Origin: Bimastos eiseni | Lineage: Eukaryota > Annelida > Clitellata > Crassiclitellata > Lumbricidae | Reading direction: 5' to 3' | Length of the DNA: 64,000 bases | Assembly (NCBI GenBank): GCA_959347315.1 | Contig: OY365810.1 | Span: 2,408,334-2,472,333, forward strand | Notes under the pieces: model-generated | Told to the model about the DNA's origin: nothing | Databases searched by the model: none | What the model saw: only the letters and a program-made list of their open reading frames with translations | Part shown: positions 23,831 to 35,681 of the stretch, piece by piece | How the letters are laid out: the number at the start of each line of letters is the position of its first letter | Numbering within the stretch: the stretch's first letter is position 1 | Made by a program: the position numbers and the translations under genes

Positions 23831-24239
23831 GCAACGATACTGAGATCTCGAATTAAACTGTGAAGACTTCGTATATAAGCTCAGATTCTATTGTCCGAAT
23901 ATAATTATTTATTTTGAATTTTCATGCAGATTCCATATAAATGCAAAATCAATCAACTTCGCAACATGATTGCACTTAAGTTTTGCCTTTACGAGACGTT
24001 CTTTATACACGTATTCCCATCGGTTTTTTAATGGAATGAATTATTAAATAAACAACCGGTATACAGCGGAAGATCGTATAATTTCTATTCAACCAGGTGT
24101 ATTGTTGTGTTAATTTTTGAGAATTCCTCAGTGCTGACCACAGCCGCGGCAGAGTAAAATAATAATGTTGTATGAATTAATTGGGCAACGCGGGAATTAA
24201 TGTCAGTGAAATGCATGGGGACCGTGGAAAACGTAAATT

Positions 24240-24351
24240 TCATGTAGCGCAACATGGATATCCAACACAGAGTGCGTATGAACAAATGAAACCTGCACAG
24301 CAATCAGGATTACCGACACACATTTCTCTATTGCCAGCGCAGGTCCGTCGC
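24240..24351 (-). CDS. Secreted knottin-like peptide gene 1, exon 3 (mature peptide)
   Basis: A 112-nt coding segment with TGA at 24242-24240, after a ttcgttgcag acceptor. It completes the Pro codon left by exon 2 and then encodes Arg-Arg, a dibasic processing site, followed by a compact cysteine-rich peptide of about 34 residues. Cysteine spacing is C-x6-C-x5-CC-x4-C-x4-C-x4-CC, eight cysteines. The C..C..CC..C..C order is that of inhibitor cystine knot (knottin) peptides, with an extra C-terminal CC pair. Such peptides are secreted and act as channel or enzyme ligands, antimicrobials or toxins; which applies here cannot be told. The spacing from CC onward matches the second module of the paralog at 33963-34185, while the other residues are mostly different. 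Confidence 0.75.
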
Positions 24352-25143
24352 CTGCAACGAACAACATTTAATCATAAAAGAACTGTGAAAATTGTGTTTA
24401 TGACATCATTAATCACTGACACAAAGTTGAAAGAGCTTCTTTGAGGTAGCATCAATCATTACAGCAAAACAAATAACCATAAACTTGACATGAAGTTTAG
24501 AGTAGAAACAATAACAATCACAGTATCGCGAGAACTTCGGTGTAGAGCAGATTTGTGGAATTGCTTGAATGCCAGTAGGACTGCTCTTCCATTGGACATT
24601 GACGATTTTAGAACGGAAGCGATGAGAAAGATTGCAAGTTCAACATAATCCTTCATTAGTATGGCAGCTCAAGCACTGTTCGTGGGTTAAAACCAATGAC
24701 AAATTGCTATAATGTATTATGTTACACGATATCAATTGCCCTATTCGTGTATTTTTTTTATAACGCAATTATTTATGATTGCATCTTTTATGCAATAGCA
24801 TGTCAATGAGGGAAACTATTGTCGGGTAAGCATCGACAATTTTATATATAATTTTCATCAGTCTTATCAAATTGTCTAAGAAACTATTTTTTACATCAGT
24901 TACAGAGGAGAGTGTGTGTCTGCTGAGATCTCAGTGGTAGAAAAGACGTCATGTTGCGTGCGTTGGTCAAAAAGCATTTAACGCCTCAAAAATTTATAAG
25001 AAGCGAATTTAAGAAATCACGTTTCAAGTAGTTGTAATAAAACACACTTCATAATTATTTTCATTAAGAAAAGAAACCGGAAATTAGCGCATATGAAAGT
25101 CACTTTGACATCATCTAGCAAGCAGTCGATTAAATTGGGTGAA

Positions 25144-25458
25144 TTAAAATGTTTTGCGATTTATCAGTTTATGATAGCATTTGTAACGAAATGAACATGG
25201 GCAAGGTGTCCATGACAGATAAAATGCGTACATAGACACTTCATGAATCATGGGCATGATCTTGAAGCCAAAGATGCAATCAAAGTTCACTCTGAAGTCT
25301 GAAATCACTGGAGCTGAGCACTTATAAAATATTCGGACGCATTGACGATAGGGGTGGGCGGTGCAACGTCGCAAGGTCAGCGGAAGGCAGAAATCTATCG
25401 GCACCCGAGCAAATATCGAGCACGTTGACGAACTTATTTGCTCACAAAATAGCAACAT
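25144..25458 (-). other. Cysteine-containing ORF inside knottin gene 1 intron, status unknown
   Basis: About 100 open codons with ten or more Cys (RRCTAHPYRQC, YKCSAP, TPCPCSF). A possible acceptor gccgatag precedes it, but its phase does not fit the flanking peptide exons and no donor is seen. No counterpart was found in unit C. Probably not an exon of the peptide gene. Confidence 0.2.
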
Positions 25459-25969
25459 TAGATATTATCTCAGTACTCGGCGAATTTCAGCAGAGTGAAT
25501 ATCAGCCGCACGTCTGTTAGAAAATTTGCCAAAGAAGATTTGAACCTCACCGCTTTTCGTCGTGTCCCAAGATAAAATTATCACCGATGCAATGGCCCCC
25601 AACCAGGTAATAAAAACTTGCCAAATAAACTCAGAATATGGGTGACTACTGGTAGTAGAGACAGGTTGTGAAACAATATGATGTTGTTTTATAACAATTA
25701 CTTGAGATGTGATCTCATAAAATCGTTTTGTAACTTTTGCTGCATAAAATGATTTTTGACTATAAAAAAATCGGTGGTTGCACTCACTAAAAGTGATATA
25801 ACTTTTGCTCTGTGTGAAATATTTTTGGTCAAATGTGATTGTATATGTAAATATGAATTAGCTTAGATACTGTAGAATTTCATTTACTAACTTTTGGCCG
25901 AAATATTAGCAAAAAACTCGAGAGGTCACTTTTTAATGACCCAACCTGTATATACATGCAGGAATACAT

Positions 25970-26450
25970 GCATGTGAGTACACATACACATACATAGATA
26001 TATACATACATACATACATAGGCCTACATACATACATACGTACATGCATACATACATACATAAATACATACATACATACATACATACATACATACATACA
26101 TAAATATATATACATACATACATACATAGGCCTACATACATGCATAAATACATACATACATACCTACATAAATACATACATACATACATACATACATACA
26201 TACACACATACATACATACATACATACATACATACATACATACATACATACATACATACATACATACATACATACATACCTACATACATACATACATACA
26301 TACATACATACATACATACATACATACATACATACATGCATACATACATACATACATACCTACATGCATACATACATACATACATACATGCAAACATACA
26401 TACATACATACATACATACATACATACATACATACATACATACATACGAG
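25970..26450. repeat. (CATA)n microsatellite, ~480 bp
   Basis: Long catacata array with scattered variants (cctac, tgcat, aggcctac). Reading frames through it give MYVC/YIHT repeats that are not genes. It lies in intron 2 of knottin gene 1, at the point where unit C has an Ig-like scrap. Confidence 0.98.
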
Positions 26451-26592
26451 CATAATAGTTTTAGTCAAGACCGACCGCTTTATAAAGATTATGATTGTAA
26501 TAGGCCGACTCCAACCCAGTGATTGTGTTCCGGACATAGAGTAGTCCTACAGTAAAATAGCTTGGTATGAGTGACGAACGTCGTATACTTAC

Positions 26593-26653
26593 GGGTCTAC
26601 TTTAGATCTCTTCAATCTGTCGAAGACCGATTCCTCGTCCCTCTGCTCATCAT
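26593..26653 (-). CDS. Knottin-like peptide gene 1, exon 2 (propeptide)
   Basis: A 61-nt exon (phase 1 in, phase 2 out) between acceptor cttatttaccag and donor GTAAGT (26592). It encodes an acidic then basic linker (DEQRDEESV, DRLKRSKVD), typical of the pro-region between leader and mature part of secreted disulfide-rich peptides. The paralogous exon at 35618-35681 keeps DEQ, EESV, DR and VDP. Phases fit both neighbours exactly. Confidence 0.75.
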
Positions 26654-26971
26654 CTGGTAAATAAGACAGTTTTACTTCAATGCTAAAGCAGAAAAACTCA
26701 CGTGTCAACTTTATAAAAAAATTCTTTATAAATGTTACTATTTCGCTTTGAATATAAATTTGTTTGATGCTCTCATATTTTGCGCTATCAAGCTATTTTT
26801 TTCATTTTGTTGCAAATATCGCTGTCAATGTTATTGTAAATACCATCATTTGTTGAAAGTTGATCATTTAAGGTTTCTAGAAATATCCTGTTAATTATTT
26901 TGCCTATTCAAAACGGGTCAAAATCCTGTTTCAGGATAGCGACATTCTATTGTATTTTTAGAGATTTATAT

Positions 26972-27004
26972 AACGCCTCTCACTGAGTAACCATTCAGAG
27001 GCGC
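26972..27004. repeat. Hairpin cgcctct / agaggcg
   Basis: cgcctct and agaggcg are separated by an 18-base loop. The same hairpin is at 38608-38639. Probably a LINE 3'-end structure. Confidence 0.45.
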
Positions 27005-27419
27005 TCTGTGCACTGGTTTAATATGATGCTAAATTTCAGTTTCAACTAATAATACCACAACAATTGGCAAAACATTGCACAATAAGCTGAAACAGTGGGC
27101 AGTGGTTGTCCACGCACGAGCGTGGAACCAACCAATGGATTCTCGTCGACAGCTGACAGATGCCATGGTGTTTAGAGTCACTTAGCCAGGTTTCATCGAT
27201 AGAGCAGAGCGATGACAGTCAGCAGCAATCGCAGACACACGTCGAGGCAAAGGGAGGATGTAGAAAATACATTCGCGGTGTCTTGATCGGTAGTTGAACA
27301 GCCACGTGACTATTGGTTGAGGTCACTCCATCGACCGCGTCAGATGAAAATAGTGGTCAATCAGACATAGTTGTAAAATTTTTAATATTAACATTATCAA
27401 TCTAATAACTACCATAATA

Positions 27420-27640
27420 ATAATTATTATTCTTGATTAATGATAATAAAACCAATAATGATAAATATAAATAATAATAATTATCATTATTATTACCTTT
27501 TATTTATAGCTTTCATCATCATCATTGTGCTTACTATCATCCATCGTCGTCTTCGCCGTCGTCGTCATGATGATCATCATCAGCATCAGTATTATTATGA
27601 TTATTATTTTTTTAATTATTGTTTTTAATACTGCAAAAAA
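27420..27640. repeat. AT-rich and (CAT/CGT)n low-complexity tract
   Basis: Runs of aataat and catcatcat/cgtcgtcgt. The ORF at 27440-27628 is a translation of this tract. Confidence 0.8.
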
Positions 27641-28229
27641 AATTTGATGGGCCCACTGCAAATAAAATATGCAGATTTACTACTATTACTGTTACAGCCA
27701 CGGCTAAAGTTAGAACTGCTACTAATCATGACAATTACTATATAACGATTCGTGGGTGGAGACTGGAAATATTATTCAATTATTCGCCTCCGATTTGCTA
27801 ATACTCGCGATCGATTTTTCCAATGACGAGTGAAATTCGCTCAACTTAAAAAATAACTTTCGTCTCAACGGAGACTGCGAGTCAATTCAAAGAGAATGAA
27901 AACATACGCGCCCCAGTGTTTTTCTATCACTCTACGCTTCCCCTAAATCGCCAAGGTGATCCTTGTCACTTTCCTGAAATTTTTATTCTTATCATATTGT
28001 CCTGATTGGGTAGAAAATAAAAGTTGCTGCAACGCACATCCGCTCTTACGCACTAATTTGTGCTCGCAAAATCGCACATATTCATACAGTGCTGCTTCAA
28101 AACAATGACATTTTCCTCATAGCTACATGTTGTCTTACACTAATCTATTCCGTGTTGACTTGCATGACGTCAGGTCCTATGTTGCCTTTTATAGCACGTT
28201 GACATAATGGATATGACTGTTCGCATTTC

Positions 28230-28800
28230 CACTGGCTAAAAATCCAAGGCCGCATTCCCTCAAAGTCCTTTTGCCAACTTACAACTCCATACAATACTCC
28301 CAGCCCAAATATATTCGCGGACTCTGCACCATCCAGCCAATCCGTTCAAGCAGATTCACCTCTTGTCTAAAATAATCTCGACCCCCGGTTACTTCTCATC
28401 TCAAGTTCACCAACCGAGCCATATAATTGAGCGTTGCACCCTATCTCTGGAACGTTCTGCCTCCTGAATTCCGTGCAACTTCGGTACCTCCGCCATCATT
28501 ACCCAATCACCCACCACCATCTGTTAAAAGCTTTCTTTTCCATTACCCACGGGCTTTCCACTCTGAACTTAAGTTTTACCTTTTTAAGAACTCCCACCCA
28601 GATTCATTATTTGATATCCATCCTATCAATACTTGACCAAAACGACATGTCCTCATCGGAAACTCTGCCTCCGCTAACCTTCTGGAAACCGGACTCTGAC
28701 CTCCCACAGACTATCCTTTTGGACAAACCCTCTGATTTGATGCAACGCCCGTCAATAAGATGGTGCCCTGCGCTTCACTCTCCAGTGGCGCTTTAACAGT
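28230..28800 (+). mobile_element. LINE 3' end inserted in the upstream part of knottin gene 1 intron 1
   Basis: Reads VAPYLWNVLPPEFR, then SVKSFLFHYPRAFHSELKFYLF, the C-terminus of a LINE ORF, followed by a 3' UTR ending in gtggcgcttt. It is absent from the equivalent place in unit C (after about 36370), so it inserted after the duplication. Confidence 0.75.
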
Positions 28801-28867
28801 TTGGAGATTGCGATTACGATTCTTAAAACTTAACATTGCGAGTGCCACAAATTCCTATTCGTCTCAC

Positions 28868-28940
28868 CTTTAGTAAAATCAGTGGCAGAGATAATGGTTG
28901 CCATGCTGAGAACGAAGACCAGAAACCAGGAACGAAACAT
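28868..28940 (-). CDS. Knottin-like peptide gene 1, exon 1 (signal peptide)
   Basis: ATG at 28940 opens 24 codons plus 1 nt, then donor G/GTGAGA at 28867. The product starts MFRSWFLVFVLSMATIISA, a textbook secretory leader with a small-residue cleavage site. The whole spliced product would be 81 residues. Twenty-one of 24 residues equal those of the gene 2 leader. Transcription start and TATA were not identified. Confidence 0.75.
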
Positions 28941-29264
28941 CTTCAGATTTTGTTGAAAGGGATCAACTACAACATCAATATTCAAAGTTCAAAGTCTTTC
29001 CATTTATTGTATTTATATTATATTAATGCTTACCTATAGCCCAATCAGCTTAGGGAAGGATATCTCAGAATATGCCATTTGCCTCCTCGGAGTGTTTATT
29101 ATTTACTAGCTGTTAACCCGTGAAAAATCATTTTGCTGAAAACGAAGGTACATCGATTTGCTATAGATCAAGTTTCACTTCCTCCGATTCCTTAGTTGCA
29201 GTTAAATGGGCGATTCTCAGGAGTCCGGTCAGGAGAGGGAAGATGTTCCATCATCCGCTAAAGC

Positions 29265-29590
29265 CCCGTCACACTAGACCCCGATCTCACTACACTTCGA
29301 ACGAACGACCTAAACTCAAGAATGCTGCGAACGTGGTGAGACCGTGGTCGTTTACTGTTAAATTTCAGGTAAAAAACCGTAAAAACACAGTCGCGAGCGT
29401 TTTTTTGAACATGTTCAACATTTGGCCACGCGCTCCACGCTCATGGTGGCAGCGCCACACTCAATAGCGATTGCAATACGTTTATAGAAGATCAAACTGC
29501 GGTTCCACTGCTTTTTACACGTTTCCACCATGCTCTACGAGCGTGATGGGAGGGTTGTGAGATCGGGGGCCTGGTGTGACGGGGGTATAA
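29265..29590. mobile_element. MITE with ccccgtcacac inverted ends
   Basis: Left end gccccgtcacactagaccc and right end ggcctggtgtgacggggg are imperfect inverted repeats, both continuing into gatctcac. The interior has no ORF. In unit C the flanking words catcatccgc and the following gene-flank sequence lie close together, so this is an insertion specific to unit B. Confidence 0.75.
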
Positions 29591-31372
29591 AGGCAATGAA
29601 TGCAAGGCAATTATCGTATAAGAAATTCGAACAGATAGAAGCGGAATTAAATAAAAATGCGAGAATGTGAACTTAATAAATTTTAGGAATCAGAATTTAA
29701 TTTGCAGTTAAACCAGTTCTGCAGCTATTGCAGCATCCGTTGAGTGTGTATTTGCTGTGCTGTACCTCAGTCACGATGACTGTTATGTCATGAGACACGC
29801 ACTTATTTTGAACAGTTAACAAAATATAATGCTTCGCATTAATGCCTAACTATTCCTAACCCAGCCTTTCGTAATTATTTTAAACTCAAGACAGAGCAAA
29901 TTCGACAAATGAACACTCAGGCTTTGTTTCTCACCGTGACTTCAAAGGCGAATGATGCAGCAATGTCGTTTCTCGAGGACTTCAAGCAGCTTCAAACTGA
30001 ACAGTCCGAGCATGAGCTCTTAAATGGCAACGGATTATCCAATGTATGTTTCCTGTTTTGAAGGTTCAATATCGCTTTGAACTCAAGACATCGTAAATAG
30101 TTTATCTGCTATTTTTCTTGGTTTGCTATCAATTGATGGCAGTAAGTTGGACTCGTTTAATCTGCCGTTATTATCTTCTCGTGAGGTTAATTCTATATAT
30201 ATACATATACACATATAATTATATATATATAAAATATATCTGAACTTTTGCATATACTTTCGTTTTATCCAGAGACAGCGTCGTCACATGTTATCTGAAT
30301 ATCTTCAAAAATTATTAAGTCTGTTTTTAATATCATATATTGTGGTGCGTCTTTGCCCGCTGATGCGGTCCTTATCTTAAAAATTGATTCGTCTTTGCCT
30401 TCTTTATATTTAAAAAATGAAGCTTTAGTACATTCTTTGCTCCATTGGAAAATTCACCTGCCTGTAGGTATATTACTCGCAGCTTAAGGCAAAGTTGTCC
30501 AAGGGTAGTGGCAGACTGAATTTCTTTGTACGTTGGAAACCGAACTGGAGTGGTGGAAATTGTAAAATTACAAATACGATTCAAATACCGGGATTGTTTT
30601 AAGTGACAATAAATGATTTCTCGTTAATTATAATCAAATTATCTTTTAATTCAGAAACCTCCGTTCTTATTTTCCGATTTCTTGTGTTCGACTGTTGACA
30701 TTTAAAAAAATGGGTTTTAAATTATTTTCAGTATTGCGATATAATTTACCATGGAATGTATCGGTGCAAATATTGTTGAAAATTATTAGAAAATTGATTT
30801 AAATCAGTTTATCAAATCGTTAGATATCAGAATACAAGTTAATGTCGTGAGTGAAAGGCCCAATCAAACACGTTGAACCAGAATGATGCCATGGTATATC
30901 GTGAGGGGCAAATCATCTGAGAAAAAGCATACTGTGGAAGATCAATCGTGGATTAATTGTAGTGGTTCGTAATAATAAATAGTCCACCATTTTTTAACAC
31001 ATTACGCATTTTCACAGCATGCATTTGGCCATAAAGATACTAACGTAAGAAATCTATTAATAGCTAGCTAGCTTTACTCACACACTAAACATCATTACGC
31101 TGAAATTGTATCGCTGCAAAAGTTCTGTAAGATAGGAGCTTCAGTTTTAGGAGCTTCAGTTTTCAGCTTTAATAATTAGAAACCAGTGATTGATCTCATT
31201 ACATCATAACAGCAGAATGCGTTCTAGCTATTGCACCATCCACGTCCGTCCATCTTATGTGATGCTTAACTGTTAATATGAATTGATATATCGGACACTG
31301 TTAAAGTCTTGTTTTCTAGAAATGCATCGTTTCTGTTGAACTCAGGTGTTTAATATTTTCATTTTTGAACTG

Positions 31373-31430
<58 letters not shown>
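31373..31430. repeat. (TC)n microsatellite
   Basis: About 28 tc dinucleotides. The corresponding place in unit C (38786-38902) has a TC/TCTG array. Confidence 0.95.
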
Positions 31431-31432
<2 letters not shown>

Positions 31433-31914
31433 TCGGCATGCATCGAACATACGTCTAAATGCATTTGAGTACGTATTCATTTTGAGGTTTCCTGCTCCTA
31501 TGCCAGGTGGTGACCGCTTCTCTCCTAGTAGAGAAGGAGGTTGATGCAACTTGGTGGGTCTGTCGTTTAGGCCTCATACGTTTTCAAAATTTAATCAGAT
31601 CTTAATACTCTCATTCATGTTCGTTTCAATTACCACTTGCGACTTATGCACAGAAGAGTAAGAAATGTGAAGAAACGTATAACGTGTCCCCTTTTTGTAA
31701 AAGGTGGGGACTTGTCCCACTCGAGCCCCCCGGGATCGTCACCCCTGCTTATGCCCTAGTATTGAACTGCCCTATTGCATTCATTTTGAAACACGCTTGA
31801 ATGCTTGGTGTGGCGATATTTGCTAATTGCATTAATTGTGCGCGTATTGCAATAGTAGTGCGGCGCTAGTCTGGGTATTATAATTGTGTGTGAGGTCAAC
31901 ATTAAGGCCTCTCT

Positions 31915-32105
31915 CTTTGCCCAATAAAGTTCCTCTCCCTCTCGCCGTTCTCTTAGCCAAGTCAAGTTCCTCTTTCCAATTCAAGTTCCCTTCTCCCCAG
32001 CCGCTCTCATTGCCAAGTCAAGTTCCCTTACCCGCATATCCATTTGCCAAGTCAAGTTCCTTCTCTCTTTACCTAGTCAAGTTCCCTTCTTCCCGCAGTC
32101 TTCTT
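31915..32105. repeat. ~45-bp imperfect tandem repeat (gccaagtcaagttccc)
   Basis: Five imperfect units, each with an aagtcaagttcc core, spaced about 35-50 bp and rich in ctctcc. No support for the overlapping ORFs. Confidence 0.7.
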
Positions 32106-32109
32106 AACT

Positions 32110-33760
32110 ATTCTATAAGATAGATTCGTTCGCAGTGTAACAGAGTCGGCTAGATTTGAGATCTGATCAGTTTAGGTAGAGTGAGTTCAGCGAAGTAGAT
32201 CAATCTGTCGTAGTCACGCTCAGGTCGTTTAATTAGTTGAGGTAGAATATTACCGACTGTCGTATGCAATAGTTATTGTGAAAATTGAGTTCGTCGTGTT
32301 GAATTCCTACTATAAGAAATTGATTTTGAAATTTTCGGCGTGTTCTGCACCTTACTCAAGTTCTTGGGCATATGTGCTGTTGCTTAAATCTTCTGCCAGG
32401 TCGGAGGGGCCGGACCAAAGCACATGATTGAGGATGGAAAGTCCGGACCTAGCTGTTCCTGGGTTACTAGAAGAAGAAGAGCCGGGTTATCCCTACCTAC
32501 CTGTCAGTAACCTGTCACCAAAGTTGAAAAGAGTTTTAAAATATATGTAAGGCAGGTTTGTCACTGAAATTTTGATCCGCCCCACTAGACTAACCTAAAT
32601 TTGGAATGAGCTCCCATAGCACTGCGCATACTCCCCAAGAACATTTGCCAGGCTTCTACCGTGCCCTCCAGTCATTTTTTAGTTGGCCTCTGAATGGCTG
32701 CGAGCGCCTTTGAGTAGGTTTTGAGGGGGCGCTACATAAATTGTTGGAATGAATGAATGAATTATCGTCCTTATTGTTCTGCTGAGCGACCTAAGTTAAT
32801 TTGCTATTATTATTGGTTGCATCTTATGGATGGTGGTATAGTGAATTCTGGAACCGAGATAGGAAAGGGTAGGGGACAGTGTAGAGCAAGGATGAATCTT
32901 TTCAACACATTTAAGAATTGTGTAAGCTAATTGAAGTTCAACCCGGGCAAAGCCGTATACTTCAGTTATATGTTTAAACTTTAATAAGTCTACTTGTTTG
33001 TTTTCATTTAGACACAGCGTTCAAACGCAATCTGAGAATCTTCACAAAGTTAATGAACTCATTTTGAAAATCATATTTGTACTGTATCTAAGGTGAATAG
33101 CGCAACAAGATGCCCGAGTTGCAATGAAACTTACATTAGGTCTGCTGAGTTTTGTGACTGTTGCAATGCTTAAATACAGTTGTAAACGAAATAAAGTTTA
33201 CATCCTATGCCATTACAAACATCCGTCTAAAGCATTTTTCTGGCCTTAAGCGAATGGCTAAGGATGCTTTGTTTGGAAGACAGCCACAATTTTTCCTGCA
33301 GATAGGAGTAGAGCTTGTAGTTCTTGTACATTAAGCACATCACCTTGATAGATTTGTTTTCTCAGTCGGCAAATGTAGGCCTACCACAGTTCTCATCTTA
33401 AACATGGACGTGTTTTTGTCTCTTCAGAAAAGCATTTTGTAATACAGTTCCAAAGAGAAACTTTACATTGAAATGCACTTCACACTAAATTAGCTAGTGT
33501 TACTTGCCTAATATAATCAAATCAGATATAATAATATATAATGTCGTTCAATCTGATAGCATTTCCTCTGTTTTAATAATACACATGTAGTTACACGATA
33601 GTTCATTAAATGGATCAACTAACTAAATCACACTTAGCCTAAAATTACCTAAAATTACCTAAAATTACCTAATTTAAATTTATCTGTTAGCCTAAATGAC
33701 ACGGATAAGATTTTCCAGTCTCGGATTCTCCGATTTACAAGTGGTAGGTTATGTATATAT
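32110..33760. other. Spacer between the two duplicated units
   Basis: Contains a LINE 3' tail (gggggcgctacataaattgttggaatgaatg, about 32727-32762). At 32965-33160 a piece is homologous to 37365-37520 of unit C (gacacagcgttcaaacgcaa; gttgcaatgaaacttacatt). This may be a remnant of a further unit. No gene recognised. Confidence 0.55.
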
Positions 33761-33962
33761 ATAAAATGTACACCCAGACAATACAGAAGATGATCGTATA
33801 ATTTGAATTTAACCAGATGTATTGTGGTGCTAATCTTCGAAAATTCCTCTACACCCACAGCAGTCAACGCTCAGTGAAATAATAATTGTGTATGATTTAA
33901 TTTAGCAGCCTGGGAAATAGCGTCAGTTAAATGCGTCAATAACTTGTAATAAGCAAGTTTTA

Positions 33963-34185
33963 TCATTTGCAACAATAAACAGTGCTACACGATGCGGAAT
34001 ATACACACGATAAACCTGGACAACAGCTTTCATCAATGCTACAAAATTGTCGAAAACCAGAGCAGTCATCTGCTACGCATATTCCGGGATAAAGTTGGTT
34101 TTGTCTAAGGCATCTCATTCCTGGGCAGCACATTTTCATGGTCGAACCTTCACAATATTGGTTATATAGCGCACATGACTCTGAC
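33963..34185 (-). CDS. Secreted knottin-like peptide gene 2, exon 3 (two cysteine modules)
   Basis: A 223-nt coding segment ends in TGA (33965-33963), after acceptor cttcgttgtag. It adds 73 codons in the frame left by exon 2 (CA plus G gives Gln). Fourteen cysteines form two tandem modules. Module 1 is C-x6-C-x7-CC-x4-C-x10-C; module 2, after four residues, is C-x6-C-x5-CC-x4-C-x5-C-x4-CC. Each has the C..C..CC..C..C order of inhibitor cystine knots, so the product looks like a double-knot secreted peptide. Module 2 is the counterpart of the only module in gene 1. No dibasic site lies between the modules, so they probably stay joined. Target and role unknown. Confidence 0.78.
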
Positions 34186-35274
34186 CTACAACGAAGGAAA
34201 TTTCATAATAAATGAACATAAATCATTGTGTGAAAAACATCATCAATCACTGAAGCAGAGGTGGGATAGGTCCTTTGAGGAAGCATCAATCAGTTCTACA
34301 GAAAGAAATGAGTAAAACCTGGACTAATATGGAATTGCTTGGATGCTTGTTTGAACACACACACAATGCGTGCACATGTAGGCAAATGAATTCTGATATA
34401 AAATATGATAGCTTCTATCATCAACTAATGACGTCGTAGAGACGTATATTGCATCAACATTCCAGTCTTAAGGACGGCCCAAAATTCATCCACAGAATAT
34501 AACCAATATTGTTTCAGCTGCTTTAAGGGTCGTCGATGAACCACCATAAATTTTGTTCAAAATAATTCTTGCATTTTAATAATATTAGACTACAAGGTGT
34601 ATTCAAAGTGTCCACCTTTGTACTCAAAACAAGCTTCAATCAAGACGCGTACGCCAATGGTCAATAACAGCATAACTGACCTTTGACCAGCTGATCATAT
34701 TCCACCCAGGCATTGACTTTGTTATTTTATGGTCACTACGGCGTACATATTTTTAATCGGGACGTTCATGAATTTCAAATTGGTGGAGAAATATGTTAGT
34801 ATTAAAACGGTTTTGGAATTTAAAATATAGAAGAAAATTTATTTTCGTATTATCTATAGGAGGTCGGTGCAGTGGATCCGCTAGAATTGGAAGGGAAGGC
34901 AGGTTGGGTATGATAGAGTAGGATAAAGGCCACTCAATACCTTACCTAACCACAAGATTTCTTGATAAATGACAATGTAAGAATAATCATTTGTTTGTGA
35001 CAATGCCGTCATAATCATGCAAAAGTGGTACTATTCAAAGCGGGAAGTCACCGGATAGATCATACATACGGTAGATCGATGCAAGTTTATGCAACGAATA
35101 ACACGCGGGAAACATCTGCCACCGCAGAATAATTATACTGTAGCAAGATGGTAGCAATCTCTGGTGATTTTTCAATTGAAAACATATTTTCAATAAAAAT
35201 ATTTAAAAAACACAGAGGAGGCACGCGCCTCTGGGGCTCAATGGGTATCTCTTTATATCCGGACATAGTGTCTA

Positions 35275-35338
35275 TTAATAATTATCAGAGTGTTATCATT
35301 CGATGTCCAGATAACGAGACAAAGACTTGTTACTGGTA
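35275..35338 (+). pseudogene. Possible Ig V-domain scrap
   Basis: The plus strand reads INNYQSVIIRCPDNETKTCYW and is then interrupted by TAA (or spliced at GTAAGA). A hydrophobic-Cys B strand and a C-strand Trp are recognisable, but nothing Ig-like follows. It is on the strand opposite to the peptide genes. Confidence 0.3.
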
Positions 35339-35484
35339 AGAATATCTACGATTGTAATAGTCTCAGTTAAGACCGATCGCTTTATAAAGATTCCAATTGG
35401 AGCACTCCAACCTATCTACCAGTGCATTTTGTAGATACCTACATTGATGGGCTTAGAGTGCAGTAAGATAATACTGTAAAAACT

Positions 35485-35600
35485 ACGAAGCTTGGTAAAC
35501 TGCTTTACTGATTGGTAAACTGCTTTACTGATTGGCAAACTATTTTACTGATTGGTAAACTGCTTTACTAATTAGTAAACTATTTTACTGATTGGTAAAT
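35485..35600. repeat. 20-bp tandem repeat (attggtaaactgctttactg)
   Basis: About five and a half imperfect copies, directly 3' of knottin gene 2 exon 2 in the transcript sense. Absent from unit B. Confidence 0.9.
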
Positions 35601-35617
35601 GAACGTCGTATACTTAC

Positions 35618-35681
35618 TGCAGCGGATCAACAACTCCCTTCACTCTATCGCTGACCGATTCCTCGCCAATCTGCTCATCCT
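35618..35681 (-). CDS. Knottin-like peptide gene 2, exon 2 (propeptide)
   Basis: A 64-nt exon between acceptor aaaatgcag and donor GTAAGT (35617). It encodes DEQIGEESV, DRVKG and VVDPL, the paralog of 26593-26653. It enters in phase 1 and leaves in phase 2, one codon longer than gene 1. There is no Arg-Arg before the mature part, unlike gene 1. Confidence 0.75.

Larger units (their letters stand above)
24060..31600. repeat. Segmental duplication, unit B
   Basis: Matches unit C (33770-39150) in colinear blocks: 24075-24210 with 33785-33935, 24440-24580 with 34265-34350, 26450-26660 with 35355-35690, 28120-28210 with 36290-36370, 28840-28960 with 36470-36580, 29650-29820 with 36790-36960, and 31205-31580 with 38640-39140. 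Introns are heavily diverged and carry unit-specific insertions (CATA array, LINE end, MITE). Exons of the two peptide genes are best conserved. Confidence 0.8.

Noticed and set aside
25549..25665. Transmembrane-like open segment (FIWQVFITWLGAIASVIILSW) with acceptor and GTGAGG donor, inside knottin gene 1 intron 2
   Set aside because: Its phases do not fit between the propeptide and mature exons, which already join perfectly, and unit C has no counterpart.
25926..26544. Several overlapping ORFs of MYVC and YIHT repeats
   Set aside because: Translations of the CATA microsatellite.
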